DNA of 64,000 nt. It comes from Corallococcus soli. Its GTDB lineage: Bacteria; Myxococcota; Myxococcia; Myxococcales; Myxococcaceae. The stretch spans positions 62,001 to 126,000 of the forward strand of contig NZ_JAAIYO010000014.1 of assembly GCF_014930455.1 (NCBI RefSeq), given 5' to 3'. This document shows, piece after piece, positions 25,843-34,164 of the stretch. Position 1 is the first letter of the stretch; each line of letters begins with the position of its first letter. The notes beneath the pieces are model-generated. The model made no database searches and was not told the DNA's origin. It saw nothing but the letters and a program-made list of their open reading frames with translations. A program made the translations under genes and the position numbers.

Positions 25843-28053
25843 ATGACACACACAACCCCCTCTTGGGGACGGAGTCTGGCCGGAGTCTGGCTCGGGCTCT
25901 GCCTGTTCGCGGGCTGCGCGCAGCCGGCGCCGGAAGCCGCTCCCGAGGCGGCAACAGCCTCCGCTGAGATCAAACGCACCAGCCCGCGCACCCGGCTGGC
26001 CGCCGGCCAACGCCACTCGCTGGCCATCCGTCCGGACGGCACCCTTTGGACCGCCGGAGAGAACAACACCGGCCAACTGGGAGATGGCACCCGTGTAGAT
26101 CGACCCTCGCCAGTGCAGGTGGTGGGACTGACGGGCGTCGTGTCTGTCGCGGGCGGAGCCTACCACTCGCTGGCGGTGCGCTCGAATGGCACCCTCTGGG
26201 CTTGGGGTGGCAACGGCTTTGGCCAGCTTGGCACCGGCACCTACGGCCGCACCACACCCGGTCAGGTGCCAGGAATGAGCGGGATTTCCTCTATTGCCGC
26301 AGGCTGGTACCACACCCTTGCCGTGAAATCCGACGGTACGGTGTGGGCCTGGGGGGCAAACGACACCTGCCAGTTGGGCGACGGGACCACGACCCATCGG
26401 AGCAACCCCACCCAGGTGGCCGGTCTCAACAACATGGTCGCCGTGCTCGCCAGAAGCGACTACTCCTTGGCGCTGCGCTCCGATGGCACCCTTTGGGCCT
26501 GGGGTGACAACTTCAGTGGCCAGTTGGGGGATGGGACGAAGATCCAGCGATGCAGCCCGGTGCAGGTACAAGGACTGTCGGGCCTCACGGCCGCGGCGGC
26601 GGGCGCCCATGGAGCGCTCGCGGTGAAGTCGAATGGCACCGTCTGGGCCTGGGGATCCATCGGTGGCACCGGGTCCACCACGCCGTCGCAAGTCACGGAC
26701 CTCACGGGCATCATTGACGTCAGCGCATCCGACTACCATGTGCTCGCGCAGCGGGTCGACGGCACCGTCTGGGCCTGGGGGACCAACAGTTCTGGCCAGT
26801 TGGGGAACGGAACCAAGGTGTCCACCTCCAAGCCCATCCAGGTCGCGGGGCTGACGGGTGTCGTCGCCACGGCGGCAGGCACCGATCACTCGCTGGCCAT
26901 GCGCTCCGACGGCTCGGTCTGGGCTTGGGGTGGCAACATGTATGGGCAGCTGGCCAACGGAGCGCTGACCCGTTATCTCGTCCCTGAGCAAGTCCCCAGC
27001 ATCATGGGTGCAGTGGCCGTGGCAGCCGGCTCCCAGTACTCCCTCGCGGTCCACTATGACGGGACCGTGTGGGCGTGGGGCGATAATGGCCGTGGCCAGT
27101 TGGGTGACGGCACCCTCACGCGGCGCGCAATCCCAGTAGTGGTGCCTGGGCTCACAGGCGTCATTGCGGTGGCGGCCAAAGGAGATAGCTCCCTGGCACT
27201 TCGTTCGGACGGCACCGTCTGGGCCTGGGGCAACAACGGCTTTGGCCAATTGGGCAACGGCACCCACAACGACCGCGTCACGCCCGGTCAGGTGCCAGGG
27301 CTGACGTCCGTGAGCGCCATCGCAATAGGGTATGGTTCCGCCCTGGCACTGAAGTACGACGGCACCGTCTGGGCCTGGGGCAACAACGGCAGTGGGCAGC
27401 TGGGCGATGGGACCTTCCAGTCGCGTCTGGTTCCCACCCAGGTGCAGGGACTGGCAGGCATCACCGCCATCTCGGCGGGCTCCAATCATGTGCTCGCGGT
27501 GCGCTACGACGGCACCGTCTGGGCCTGGGGCGACAACGGCTTTGGCCAGCTGGGCGACGGGACCACCATCGACCGTTCAACGCCTGTCCTTGTCCCGGGC
27601 ATAAGCGATGGAGTCTCCGTCTCCGCAGGTACCAGCCATTCTATCGCGGTGCGCTCCGACGGCACGGGTTGGGGATGGGGAATCAGCTACTTCGGAGAAA
27701 CGCTGGGATGGGAGGGCAGCTTCGAGCCACAGATGAAGCCGGTCACGGTTCGTGACCTGAACACGGTCGTCGCGGGCTTCCGCCTCAGTTTGGCAACGGA
27801 CTTCATCGGTGGGGTGTGGATCGACGGGAACAATGATTGGGGTCAGCTTGGGAGCGACCTCGATGTCTCGGACGGGCCGGTGCGCATCGAGGCGCTGGAA
27901 GGCGGCCTCACCGCGGCAGCGACCAGCGGTTTCCATCTGGTCGTGGTCCGCCCGGACAGCACGGTCTGGACGTGGGGCCGCAACTCCGACGGCGAGCTGG
28001 GCAACGGAACGTTCCTCGACATGCACACGCCGATGCGCTCACAGCTGTTCTGA
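25843..28053 (+). CDS. RCC1-repeat lipoprotein (two seven-bladed propellers predicted)
   Basis: 736 aa. Of two ATGs six nt apart, 25843 has the better spacing (7 nt) from AGGA. Signal peptide and lipobox LCLFAGC anchor it in the envelope. I count 14 repeats of the form GTVWAWGxNxxGQLGDGT, about 50 residues each. RCC1 propellers have seven blades, so 14 repeats fit two propellers in tandem. Blades 5 (GTVWAWGSIGGTGSTT), 12 and 13 are degenerate. RCC1 proteins mediate protein-protein contacts; bacterial secreted versions are mostly uncharacterised. Neighbouring repeats are nearly identical in DNA, so the repeat number may be unstable. A strong hairpin follows the stop. Confidence 0.93.
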   Translation: MTHTTPSWGRSLAGVWLGLCLFAGCAQPAPEAAPEAATASAEIKRTSPRTRLAAGQRHSLAIRPDGTLWTAGENNTGQLGDGTRVDRPSPVQVVGLTGVVSVAGGAYHSLAVRSNGTLWAWGGNGFGQLGTGTYGRTTPGQVPGMSGISSIAAGWYHTLAVKSDGTVWAWGANDTCQLGDGTTTHRSNPTQVAGLNNMVAVLARSDYSLALRSDGTLWAWGDNFSGQLGDGTKIQRCSPVQVQGLSGLTAAAAGAHGALAVKSNGTVWAWGSIGGTGSTTPSQVTDLTGIIDVSASDYHVLAQRVDGTVWAWGTNSSGQLGNGTKVSTSKPIQVAGLTGVVATAAGTDHSLAMRSDGSVWAWGGNMYGQLANGALTRYLVPEQVPSIMGAVAVAAGSQYSLAVHYDGTVWAWGDNGRGQLGDGTLTRRAIPVVVPGLTGVIAVAAKGDSSLALRSDGTVWAWGNNGFGQLGNGTHNDRVTPGQVPGLTSVSAIAIGYGSALALKYDGTVWAWGNNGSGQLGDGTFQSRLVPTQVQGLAGITAISAGSNHVLAVRYDGTVWAWGDNGFGQLGDGTTIDRSTPVLVPGISDGVSVSAGTSHSIAVRSDGTGWGWGISYFGETLGWEGSFEPQMKPVTVRDLNTVVAGFRLSLATDFIGGVWIDGNNDWGQLGSDLDVSDGPVRIEALEGGLTAAATSGFHLVVVRPDSTVWTWGRNSDGELGNGTFLDMHTPMRSQLF

Positions 28054-28062
28054 TGCATCGGT

Positions 28063-28090
28063 CGGCGGGCGCCCATCCAGGCGCCCGCCG
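28063..28090 (+). terminator. Strong hairpin after the RCC1 gene
   Basis: CGGCGGGCGCC (28063-28073) and GGCGCCCGCCG (28080-28090) form a perfect 11-bp stem with a 6-nt loop 10 nt after the stop. No T-run follows, so it may need Rho or serve mainly as a 3' stabiliser. Confidence 0.7.
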
Positions 28091-28117
28091 GCGCGCGACA
28101 GCTCTAGGCCCGTCGCT

Positions 28118-28465
28118 TCAATCCAGGAACGCCGCGATCTCGAACCACCCCACGCGGACGATCTTCACGGAGATCGTCCGCATGGTCAGGTGCACTCGCA
28201 GGCAGATGAAGTCCGCGCCGCCTTCTCCACAGGTTGGCGCAGAAGACCAGCTCCCGAGCATCTCGCCGCAGCGGCTCCCAGCGCGCCAGGCCCCGCTCAC
28301 TGAGCGTGCCGCTGCGGATCACTTCCGCTCCCGGCTGGTTCCTCCGTGAGGTGCTTCAAGTCCTGCCGCGTGCGAGTCACCCGCACGTCGGACAGCAGGT
28401 TCACCAGCTCCATCACCTCTTCGAGATGGGCTCCGCCGTGCAGTGCCAAGCGCGGTGACCGCCCT
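28118..28465 (-). pseudogene. Frameshifted gene remnant behind the DUF2867 gene
   Basis: Three coding-like stretches in different minus-strand frames follow one another: LALHGGAHLEEVMELVNLLS and VRVTRTRQDLKHLTEE; then VIRSGTLSERGLARWEPLRR and DARELVFCANL; then FICLRVHLTMRTISVKIVRV and GWFEIAAFLD with a stop at 28118. Read together they form about 110 residues of a single C-terminal region interrupted by at least two frameshifts. The parent family is not recognised. Its first part overlaps the out-of-frame 3' extension of the DUF2867 gene. Confidence 0.55.
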
Positions 28466-29041
28466 TGCCGCAGTGCGCGCCATGCCTCCGACGACGAGGT
28501 GGTGGAAGGGCCGGATGACGTTGAAGTACACGGGCCCGGCCCAGTTCCGGTAGTGCACCAGCGTGACGACGTGGAAGCGGCGCCGGGCCCCACCGCCCGG
28601 CGCCGGCTCCGCGACGACCGCGAGGGTGGCCTCCAGGTGCTTGTCCGTCGCCGCCACCACCCAGACGCGCTCCTCCTCCGCGTGGCGCACGGTGAAGAAC
28701 GAGGCCGCGCTGCCCGGGGCCATGGGGATGTCCTCCGGCCGCAGGTGCTGGGGCCGGGGCACGCCGTGCTGACGCATCCCCAGCAGCCGGACGAAGACAC
28801 CTCGCACCCCATACAGGGCCGTCATCCACGCGGGCTGGTACGACATGAGCGCCGCGATGAACTCGCGCAGCGACGCTTCAGACTCCACCGTCTTCACGTC
28901 CACGTGGTCCGCGCCCTCCGCGAAGGGGCGCAGCACCTCCGGCAGCGGCGAAGGCGTCCGGGACTGGAAGAGCATGCCCAGCCCGATGGCGCAGTGAATC
29001 CCTCCCACGAGCATCAGCAACGTCTCTGTCGTCACTCGCAT
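28319..29041 (-). CDS. DUF2867-family protein with disrupted 3' end
   Basis: 240 aa. Residues 1-190 match the DUF2867 pattern: a hydrophobic N-terminus (TLLMLVGGIHCAIGLGMLFQ), then DHVDVKTVESEASLREFIAA and the conserved end VTLVHYRNWAGPVYFNVIRP with FHHLVV. Family members normally stop soon after this point. Here about 50 further residues follow that are Arg/Ser-rich and out of frame with real coding sequence of the remnant behind it, so the original stop has probably been lost. The family has no established biochemical function. It is divergent from a TetR regulator, with a tandem operator close to its start, so it is the likely regulated target. Confidence 0.8.
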   Translation of the reverse strand: MRVTTETLLMLVGGIHCAIGLGMLFQSRTPSPLPEVLRPFAEGADHVDVKTVESEASLREFIAALMSYQPAWMTALYGVRGVFVRLLGMRQHGVPRPQHLRPEDIPMAPGSAASFFTVRHAEEERVWVVAATDKHLEATLAVVAEPAPGGGARRRFHVVTLVHYRNWAGPVYFNVIRPFHHLVVGGMARTAARAVTALGTARRSPSRRGDGAGEPAVRRAGDSHAAGLEAPHGGTSRERK

Positions 29042-29066
29042 GCACGGCCCCCAGTCCTGTCATCGG

Positions 29067-29098
29067 ATACGCCACCGTATCCCGATACGGCACCGTAT
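29067..29098. promoter_or_regulatory. Tandem palindromic operator (probable TetR site)
   Basis: Two copies of a near-identical palindrome, ATACGCCACCGTAT (29067-29080) and ATACGGCACCGTAT (29085-29098), are spaced 18 bp apart. The second has perfect 6-bp arms (ATACGG/CCGTAT) around CA. They lie in the 122-nt divergent gap, 26 nt from the DUF2867 start, the usual layout for a TetR repressor controlling its neighbour and itself. Confidence 0.75.
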
Positions 29099-29163
29099 AT
29101 CGCTGGGCCGCCGGGGATGCGCCCTGGACCTCCGGGAGGGGCTCCGCCAGACTGCGCTCGACG

Positions 29164-29793
29164 ATGAGACGCACTACTTCCCGCCCGCCGGAGCCGTCGG
29201 CCTTCCGGAGCTTTGAGGACATCCGCAAGCGGCACCGGGGGCCGGGCCTGTCCGCCGAGGACTGGGCGGACGCGGCCCTCTGGAGCCTCGCGGAGGGCGT
29301 GGACGCCCTGTCCGTGGAGCGGCTGGCCCGGGGCCTGGGGGTGACGAAGGGCGGCTTCTACTGGCACTTCAAGGACCGCGCGGACGTGCTCCAGGCCGCG
29401 CTCGCGCGCTGGGAGCAGCTGGCGACCACGGAGTTCATCCAACGGCTGGAGGCCCTGCCAGAACCAAGGCAGCGGCTGCACCAGTTGCTGGCGCTGACGT
29501 TCGACCTGGGTCCGCATGGCAGGATTGAGGTCGCCATCGTCGCGGGCGCCGCGACGGACCCGCACATCCAGCCCGTCCTGGCGCGGGTGTCGCAGCGGCG
29601 CATTGACTACCTGGTGAAGCTGTACAGGGCGCTCGGGCTGCCGGCCCGCGAGGCACGCAACTGGTCCCTCCAGGCGTACTCCACATACGTGGGGCTCCTG
29701 CACCTCGTCATCGCCAGCCCGGAGATGCTGAGTACGAGCCGTGCTCGCGCGGGCTACATCCAGCACGTCGCGCGGACGCTGATCCCCGCGTGA
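29164..29793 (+). CDS. TetR-family transcriptional regulator
   Basis: 209 aa. An N-terminal TetR DNA-binding domain spans about residues 35-82: AALWSLAEGVDALSVERLAR, GLGVTKGGFYWHFKDRADVL; the GFYWHFKDR motif is diagnostic. The C-terminal all-helical domain (from about 90) would bind an unknown ligand and mediate dimerisation. It is divergent from the DUF2867 gene, and the tandem palindrome between them is its probable binding site. Expected to repress both genes until a ligand is bound (inference from family behaviour). Confidence 0.95.
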   Translation: MRRTTSRPPEPSAFRSFEDIRKRHRGPGLSAEDWADAALWSLAEGVDALSVERLARGLGVTKGGFYWHFKDRADVLQAALARWEQLATTEFIQRLEALPEPRQRLHQLLALTFDLGPHGRIEVAIVAGAATDPHIQPVLARVSQRRIDYLVKLYRALGLPAREARNWSLQAYSTYVGLLHLVIASPEMLSTSRARAGYIQHVARTLIPA

Positions 29794-29854
29794 CGGCCCC
29801 TCCCTGAGCGTGCGCGTCACCGCGCAGCCCAGGCCCGACCCTCGCGCGGGGGGA

Positions 29855-29860
29855 TAGGAT
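29855..29860 (+). promoter_or_regulatory. -10-like TAGGAT exactly 6 nt before the start codon
   Basis: TAGGAT-N6-ATG places the expected transcription start on the A of the start codon at 29867. No ribosome-binding site is present. A convincing -35 is not visible. Confidence 0.4.
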
Positions 29861-29866
29861 GCCCCC

Positions 29867-31501
29867 ATGCTCTCCGTCCTCTTCGCCTCACTCCTGGCCC
29901 AGGCTCCCGTGACGCTGCCGGAGCTGACCGAGCGGCACTGCAGCAGCTCGGGGTGGTGCATCGTCCTCCCCGCACCGCTGTACCCGGGGCTCGTCGCCGC
30001 GCGGGGTGACGCGGTGGTCTCCAACAGCGCGCACTCCGGCGTGGTGGGCCTCTGGCGCTCGGGGGCCTGGCGGGACACGCTGGACACGGGCCTGGGACCG
30101 CTGCAGCGGCTCTCGCTGGCGGATGCGCCTGGAGGGGCGCAGCGGCTCTTGGCGTGTGATCGCGCGCGGTGTGTCCAGGCGACGCTGGACGCGGAGCGCA
30201 TCGGGCCGCTGTCGCTCGTCCCGCAGCACGCGGAGCCCCCGGAGCCTCCCGAGCCCCCGGTGCGCTCGCCACGGCCCGGCGTGCGCTTCTTCGTGGAGGA
30301 CTCAAAGCTGCTCGTCGAGCGCGGGGGGCAACGTCAGACACCTCCCGCCCTGAAGGGGACGCGGTTCGCGAACGAGCTCGATCAGGTATTCGGCGGGGGA
30401 CCCGGTGAGCCCCTGTGGATGTTCCGGACCCATGTCGCGCGACTCACGTTGACGGAGGCGCATCCCCTGGGAAGGCTCGACCGGTTCCCGAAGGAGACCT
30501 CCACGAATGGGATTCGCCTGCTGGGCAACCCGCACGAGCCCACCGCCCTCTCCACCGAGATGTTCACCCACACGCTGCGCCGCTTCGACGGGGAGCGTTG
30601 GCAGCCCCTCACGACCCACCTGGGCTCGGACGGCAAGGACCCGACCTCCGTGACGGCCGGCGATGGCTGTGCGCCCTGCTTCACAAGCCTCTGGAGGATA
30701 CTCTGGCGCGCGCGCAGCGGCGTCTGGCGTCAGGTGGACCTGCCCTCTGAGCCTCCCGGCACGACGAGCATCCACCATCCCCAAAGCGAGAGCATCGACG
30801 CGAGGGGCATGCTTGGCTTCAAGAGCCAGTACGGAGCGTACCGCCATGACGGCCGGAAGTGGCGCCGGGTGGGCGAAGCGACCGAGGCCGCGAAGGTCGC
30901 GCCCGTGGAGGCCCGACAGGATTGGCTGTGCAATGCCACGGGCTGCCTCCACGAGCGCGAGCCCCGGTGGAGTCCAGATGGCAAGGAGTGGCGGCCCCTG
31001 GACCTGCCTCCGGCGGAGCCGGGAAAGGGAGACTGCGCGCACGCCCGCGCCGCGCTCTCCAATGGCGAGTTCATGCTCCTCGCCGGTCCCCTGCTCTTCC
31101 GAGGCATTCCTGGCAAGGGCTGGCACACCGAGCGGCTCCCGCTGGGCAATGCCTGCAACATCACCGAGGGCCCCACGGCGCTCTACATTTCGGATTCGCT
31201 CCGCAAGTCGCTCCTGATCCAGCAGAAGGCGGCGGCGCCCCTCCCCGTCCCCGAAGACACCTGGGCCACGGTGTCCGGAGTGAAGGCGTCGGACGTGCTG
31301 CGCCTGCGCGAGCTGCCGGACTGGCGCGCACTGGAAGTGGCCACGCTCGCGCCCGGCACCCGCTGCGTGCGCGAGGTGCGCCGGCGCGCCGTCTCCGCTC
31401 GGGAGACCTGGTCCGAGGTGCAGACGCCAGAGGGAAGGCGCGGATGGGTGAACCGCCGCTACCTCGCCCCCGGTAGAGGCCCCTGCCCCACCGGAGGTTG
31501 A
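29867..31501 (+). CDS. Secreted protein with C-terminal bacterial SH3-like domain, 544 aa
   Basis: A short hydrophobic start (MLSVLFASLLAQAPV) acts as signal peptide. The body (about 20-470) has repeated Trp/Gly-containing strands (VVGLWRSGAWRDTLDTG, RFDGERWQPLTTH, YRHDGRKWRRVGEA) spaced like propeller blades and includes Cys pairs. Residues about 475-540 (VLRLRELPDWRALEVATLAP, CVREVRRR, ETWSEVQTPEGRRGWVNRRY) form an SH3b-like domain, which in bacteria often binds cell-wall peptides. A periplasmic wall-associated role is plausible. Transcript probably leaderless. Confidence 0.82.
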   Translation: MLSVLFASLLAQAPVTLPELTERHCSSSGWCIVLPAPLYPGLVAARGDAVVSNSAHSGVVGLWRSGAWRDTLDTGLGPLQRLSLADAPGGAQRLLACDRARCVQATLDAERIGPLSLVPQHAEPPEPPEPPVRSPRPGVRFFVEDSKLLVERGGQRQTPPALKGTRFANELDQVFGGGPGEPLWMFRTHVARLTLTEAHPLGRLDRFPKETSTNGIRLLGNPHEPTALSTEMFTHTLRRFDGERWQPLTTHLGSDGKDPTSVTAGDGCAPCFTSLWRILWRARSGVWRQVDLPSEPPGTTSIHHPQSESIDARGMLGFKSQYGAYRHDGRKWRRVGEATEAAKVAPVEARQDWLCNATGCLHEREPRWSPDGKEWRPLDLPPAEPGKGDCAHARAALSNGEFMLLAGPLLFRGIPGKGWHTERLPLGNACNITEGPTALYISDSLRKSLLIQQKAAAPLPVPEDTWATVSGVKASDVLRLRELPDWRALEVATLAPGTRCVREVRRRAVSARETWSEVQTPEGRRGWVNRRYLAPGRGPCPTGG

Positions 31502-31750
31502 ACGCGCCCATCCCCGAAGGGTCGGCGGATGTCTCCGGAAAGCTCTCACCGGCGCGCATTCAACACATCATCAGACAACTTCGGGCGCTTCCACCTTTGC
31601 TACGAGAATGGCCTCAGGAACAATCCTGACCTCCAGGGGAAAGTGGTCGTTCGTTTCGTCATTGGCCGTGATGGGGCAGTGAGCCAGGTTTCGGACGATG
31701 GCTCGGAGGTGCCGGATCATGGGGTCGGTTTTTCCAATGACGCTGATTGC
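31499..31750 (+). pseudogene. Remnant of AgmX/PglI-type C-terminal domain
   Basis: Immediately after the previous stop, PIPEGSADVSGKLSPARIQH continues IIRQ, then a frameshift leads to FGRFHLCYENGLRNNPDLQG, KVVVRFVIGRDGAVSQVSDD and GSEVPDHGV, after which similarity ends. This is the TonB-C-like domain found at the end of AgmX/PglI and related gliding or energy-transduction proteins. The N-terminal part of the gene and the last 20 or so residues are missing, so it is not functional. Confidence 0.75.
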
Positions 31751-31787
31751 TCTTTCGTGGGCTCGGCCAGTGCTATCGGGACACCGC

Positions 31788-32570
31788 TCACCCCGGCTGC
31801 TTCTCCAGGTACTGCCGCACTCCCGCGAAGGCGTTCGGCTGCGTATAGACGTCCCCGCGACTGTTCAGGGCCGCGTCGCACAGCGCCTGCGCCACCTCCT
31901 CCGCCGTCTGCGTCGCACCACCGATGGCGGCGAGCACCTCCGCGGGCAGCTTCCCGCTGTCCCCCATGCGCTGTCCCAGCGCGTTGCGTCCGAAGTCGGT
32001 CGCGATCCGGCCGGGATAGACGACGACCACACGGAGCTCAGGGTGCGAACCCGCCAGCTCAATGCGGAACGCCTCCGAGAGCGACATCATCGCGGCCTTC
32101 GCCAAGGCGTAGGCAGCGCGCGGAGGCAGCGGGGTGCGGCCGAGCAGCGACGACACGTTCACGATCGCGCCCGTGCCGCGGGCCTGGAGGTGCGGCGTCA
32201 CGACCTGCATGCCGTAGAGCACCGACTTCAGGTTGTCGCGGATCATCGCATCGACGTCGTCGTCGGTGATTTCAAGCAGGGGGCGGCCGATGCCTCTCCC
32301 CACGTTGTTGATCCAGATGTCGACGCGACCGAACCTCGCCACGGCCTCTTCAAAGAGACGCTGCACGTCTTCGCGCTTCGTCACGTCGGCGACGACGCAG
32401 TGGGCCTTGTCCCCACAGCGCCTGGCCACTTCACCAAGAGGGCCGGCGCGGCGCGCGGCCAGCACGACCGAGGCCCCACGTCGCGCGAGTTCCTCGGCGG
32501 TGGCGGCACCAACACCCCCGCTCGCGCCGGTGACGACAACGACCTGGTCTGAAAAGTCTCGTTTGCCCAT
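31788..32570 (-). CDS. Short-chain dehydrogenase/reductase (SDR)
   Basis: 260 aa, standard classical SDR length. Cofactor-binding TGASGGVG (14-21), NNVG at 88-91, active-site Ser in NVSSLLG (140-141), catalytic Tyr154 and Lys158 in YALAK. The AARR after the second beta-strand suggests NADP(H) preference. Substrate unknown. It is divergent from an AraC-type regulator across 131 nt, so that regulator may control it. Confidence 0.95.
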   Translation of the reverse strand: MGKRDFSDQVVVVTGASGGVGAATAEELARRGASVVLAARRAGPLGEVARRCGDKAHCVVADVTKREDVQRLFEEAVARFGRVDIWINNVGRGIGRPLLEITDDDVDAMIRDNLKSVLYGMQVVTPHLQARGTGAIVNVSSLLGRTPLPPRAAYALAKAAMMSLSEAFRIELAGSHPELRVVVVYPGRIATDFGRNALGQRMGDSGKLPAEVLAAIGGATQTAEEVAQALCDAALNSRGDVYTQPNAFAGVRQYLEKQPG

Positions 32571-32701
32571 GCGTTACCTCCGCCCCTTTCGTACCTCCCG
32601 CCGCAGCCCTTCGATTGGAAGGACCGGACATTTCAGCGTCCCTTGCGCGTCGGCTTGAACTGCCACGGTGGACGCGTGAGAGTACGAGGGTGCCGCGCAC
32701 G

Positions 32702-33562
32702 ATGGACTCCACCGCCTTGACGTTCTCGCTCTCCCGCTTCATCGAAGACGTTCGCGTGGCCGTGCCGGTCGCTGGACACGCGCGTCACGAACGGCTGCCC
32801 GACGGGAGAACGACGCTTGTCTTTCGAGTGCTCGAAGAGGGCCGGAGGGGGGATGTGTGCGTCGCGGGCCCGCGAACGCAGGCGCTGTTCAAGAACGCAC
32901 CGGGTGTCGCGCGGGCGGTCATCGTTCAGTTCAAGCCGGGTTGGTCGGCGCCGCTCCTGGGCGTGGCAGCGAACGCGCTGACGGACCAGATCGTCCCGCT
33001 GGAAGACCTCTGGGGCCGTTCAGGCGGCGACCTCTGCCTCGAACTCCTCGCGGCGCGGAGACTGCCGGAGGTGATGGAGCGACTCTCCCACGCGATGGCG
33101 CTGCGGCCCCACCCGACCTTCGAACCGGCCTCGGCACGGCTCGCTCGCCGCGCGGTCCGCTTGCTTGAAGGCGGCGAGGTTCGGGTGGAGAGCGTGGCGA
33201 AGCAATTGGGCGTCACGGCGCGGCATCTTCGCCGCGCCTTCGCGGAGAACGTCGGCATCGGGCCGAAGGACTTCGCGCGGACCGTTCGCTTGCAGCGCGC
33301 AGTACGGATGGCGGCGACCTCGAAGGACTGGGGACGCATTGCCGTGGACGCGGGCTACTACGACCAGGCGCACCTCATCGCCGACTTCCGGGAGCTCGTC
33401 GGGCTCACACCGGGCGCCTTCCTGAAGCGCCCGGGTGCTCGGCCCGGCCCCGGCGATGCGGAGACCGGGCTCCACGCCGCTTCGGAGCCCTACCCCCACG
33501 CCCCGCAGTCCTTCACCACCACGGCGAAGAAGTCGGCCAGCGCCGCCAGTTCGCTGCGCTGA
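32702..33562 (+). CDS. AraC-family transcriptional regulator
   Basis: 286 aa from MDSTALTFS; a longer frame upstream lacks the conserved start. The N-terminal part resembles the DUF6597-type sensing domain of AraC regulators (ERLPDGRTTLVFRV, FKPGWSAPLLGVAANALTD). The C-terminal HTH domain spans about 165-260: VESVAKQLGVTARHLRRAFA and IAVDAGYYDQAHLIADFREL, both helices intact. The last 73 nt overlap the 3' end of the convergent hydrolase gene, so both coding ends share DNA. Likely regulates the divergent SDR gene. Confidence 0.93.
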   Translation: MDSTALTFSLSRFIEDVRVAVPVAGHARHERLPDGRTTLVFRVLEEGRRGDVCVAGPRTQALFKNAPGVARAVIVQFKPGWSAPLLGVAANALTDQIVPLEDLWGRSGGDLCLELLAARRLPEVMERLSHAMALRPHPTFEPASARLARRAVRLLEGGEVRVESVAKQLGVTARHLRRAFAENVGIGPKDFARTVRLQRAVRMAATSKDWGRIAVDAGYYDQAHLIADFRELVGLTPGAFLKRPGARPGPGDAETGLHAASEPYPHAPQSFTTTAKKSASAASSLR

Positions 33563-34089
33563 AGCTCGGCCGCCGGCACCACGCCGCCCACCGGGACGGG
33601 CAGGTCGCGCGTCGCCGTGGCCGCGGCCACCACCGTGTTGCGGTAGCCCAGGTCGACGGCCGCGCGCACCGTGGCCGAGACGCACATGTGGGTCATGAAG
33701 CCAGCGACGATCAGCTCCGTCCGCCCGGTCGCCTTGAGGCGCTCGTGCAGGTCGGTGCCGGCGAAGGAGTTGGGCAGGCCCTTGGCCACCACCGCTTCGC
33801 CCTCCCTGGGCACCACGGCGGGGATGATGGCGCTCCCCGGCCCCTGCGGGTTGAAGATGGGGCTGCCGGTGGGGCCGTGGTGCACGACGTGGAAGACCGG
33901 CGTACCGCGGCGCCGGGCCAGCTCGAGCAGGCGCGCCGTCTCCTCCACCGCGGCGTCGATGCCGACCAGCGGCAGGTTGCCGGACGTGTACTCCACCTGG
34001 GCGTCGACGATGACGAGCGCCGCGCGGTCGAAGGGGGAGGGGTGGGCCGGCGCTCCGGCCATGGACAGCAGGGTGCGGGGAGGATTCAT
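33490..34089 (-). CDS. Isochorismatase-like cysteine hydrolase
   Basis: 199 aa from MNPPRTLLS. The catalytic triad of the cysteine hydrolase family is present: Asp29 (VIVDAQ), Lys103 (VVAKGLPNSF) and Cys136 (THMCVSATVRAA). The cis-peptide-containing stretch before Cys (AGFMTHM) is conserved. Substrates in this family include nicotinamide, isochorismate, ureidoacrylate and others; none is indicated here. It is divergent from a LysR-type regulator that probably controls it and converges with the AraC gene with a 73-nt overlap. Confidence 0.93.
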   Translation of the reverse strand: MNPPRTLLSMAGAPAHPSPFDRAALVIVDAQVEYTSGNLPLVGIDAAVEETARLLELARRRGTPVFHVVHHGPTGSPIFNPQGPGSAIIPAVVPREGEAVVAKGLPNSFAGTDLHERLKATGRTELIVAGFMTHMCVSATVRAAVDLGYRNTVVAAATATRDLPVPVGGVVPAAELQRSELAALADFFAVVVKDCGAWG

Positions 34090-34129
34090 GAGGGGCTCCG
34101 GGGTGGTGGGTTGGCCTCTGGGTAACCCG

Positions 34130-34164
34130 TTCATCTGCGCGCAAGCCTTTGCTATTTTCGCGCA
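34130..34164 (+). promoter_or_regulatory. Leaderless promoter and inverted repeat before the LysR gene
   Basis: TATTTT (34153-34158) is followed by exactly 6 nt and the ATG, with TTCATC 17 nt upstream as a weak -35. TGCGCG (34136-34141) and CGCGCA (34159-34164) form an inverted repeat that brackets the -10. This is a good position for autorepression by the LysR product. Confidence 0.5.

Noticed and set aside
25843-28053. CRISPR-like periodic repeats in the RCC1 gene
   Set aside because: The periodicity is in-frame protein repeat structure of about 150 nt, with no short conserved repeat and spacer layout.
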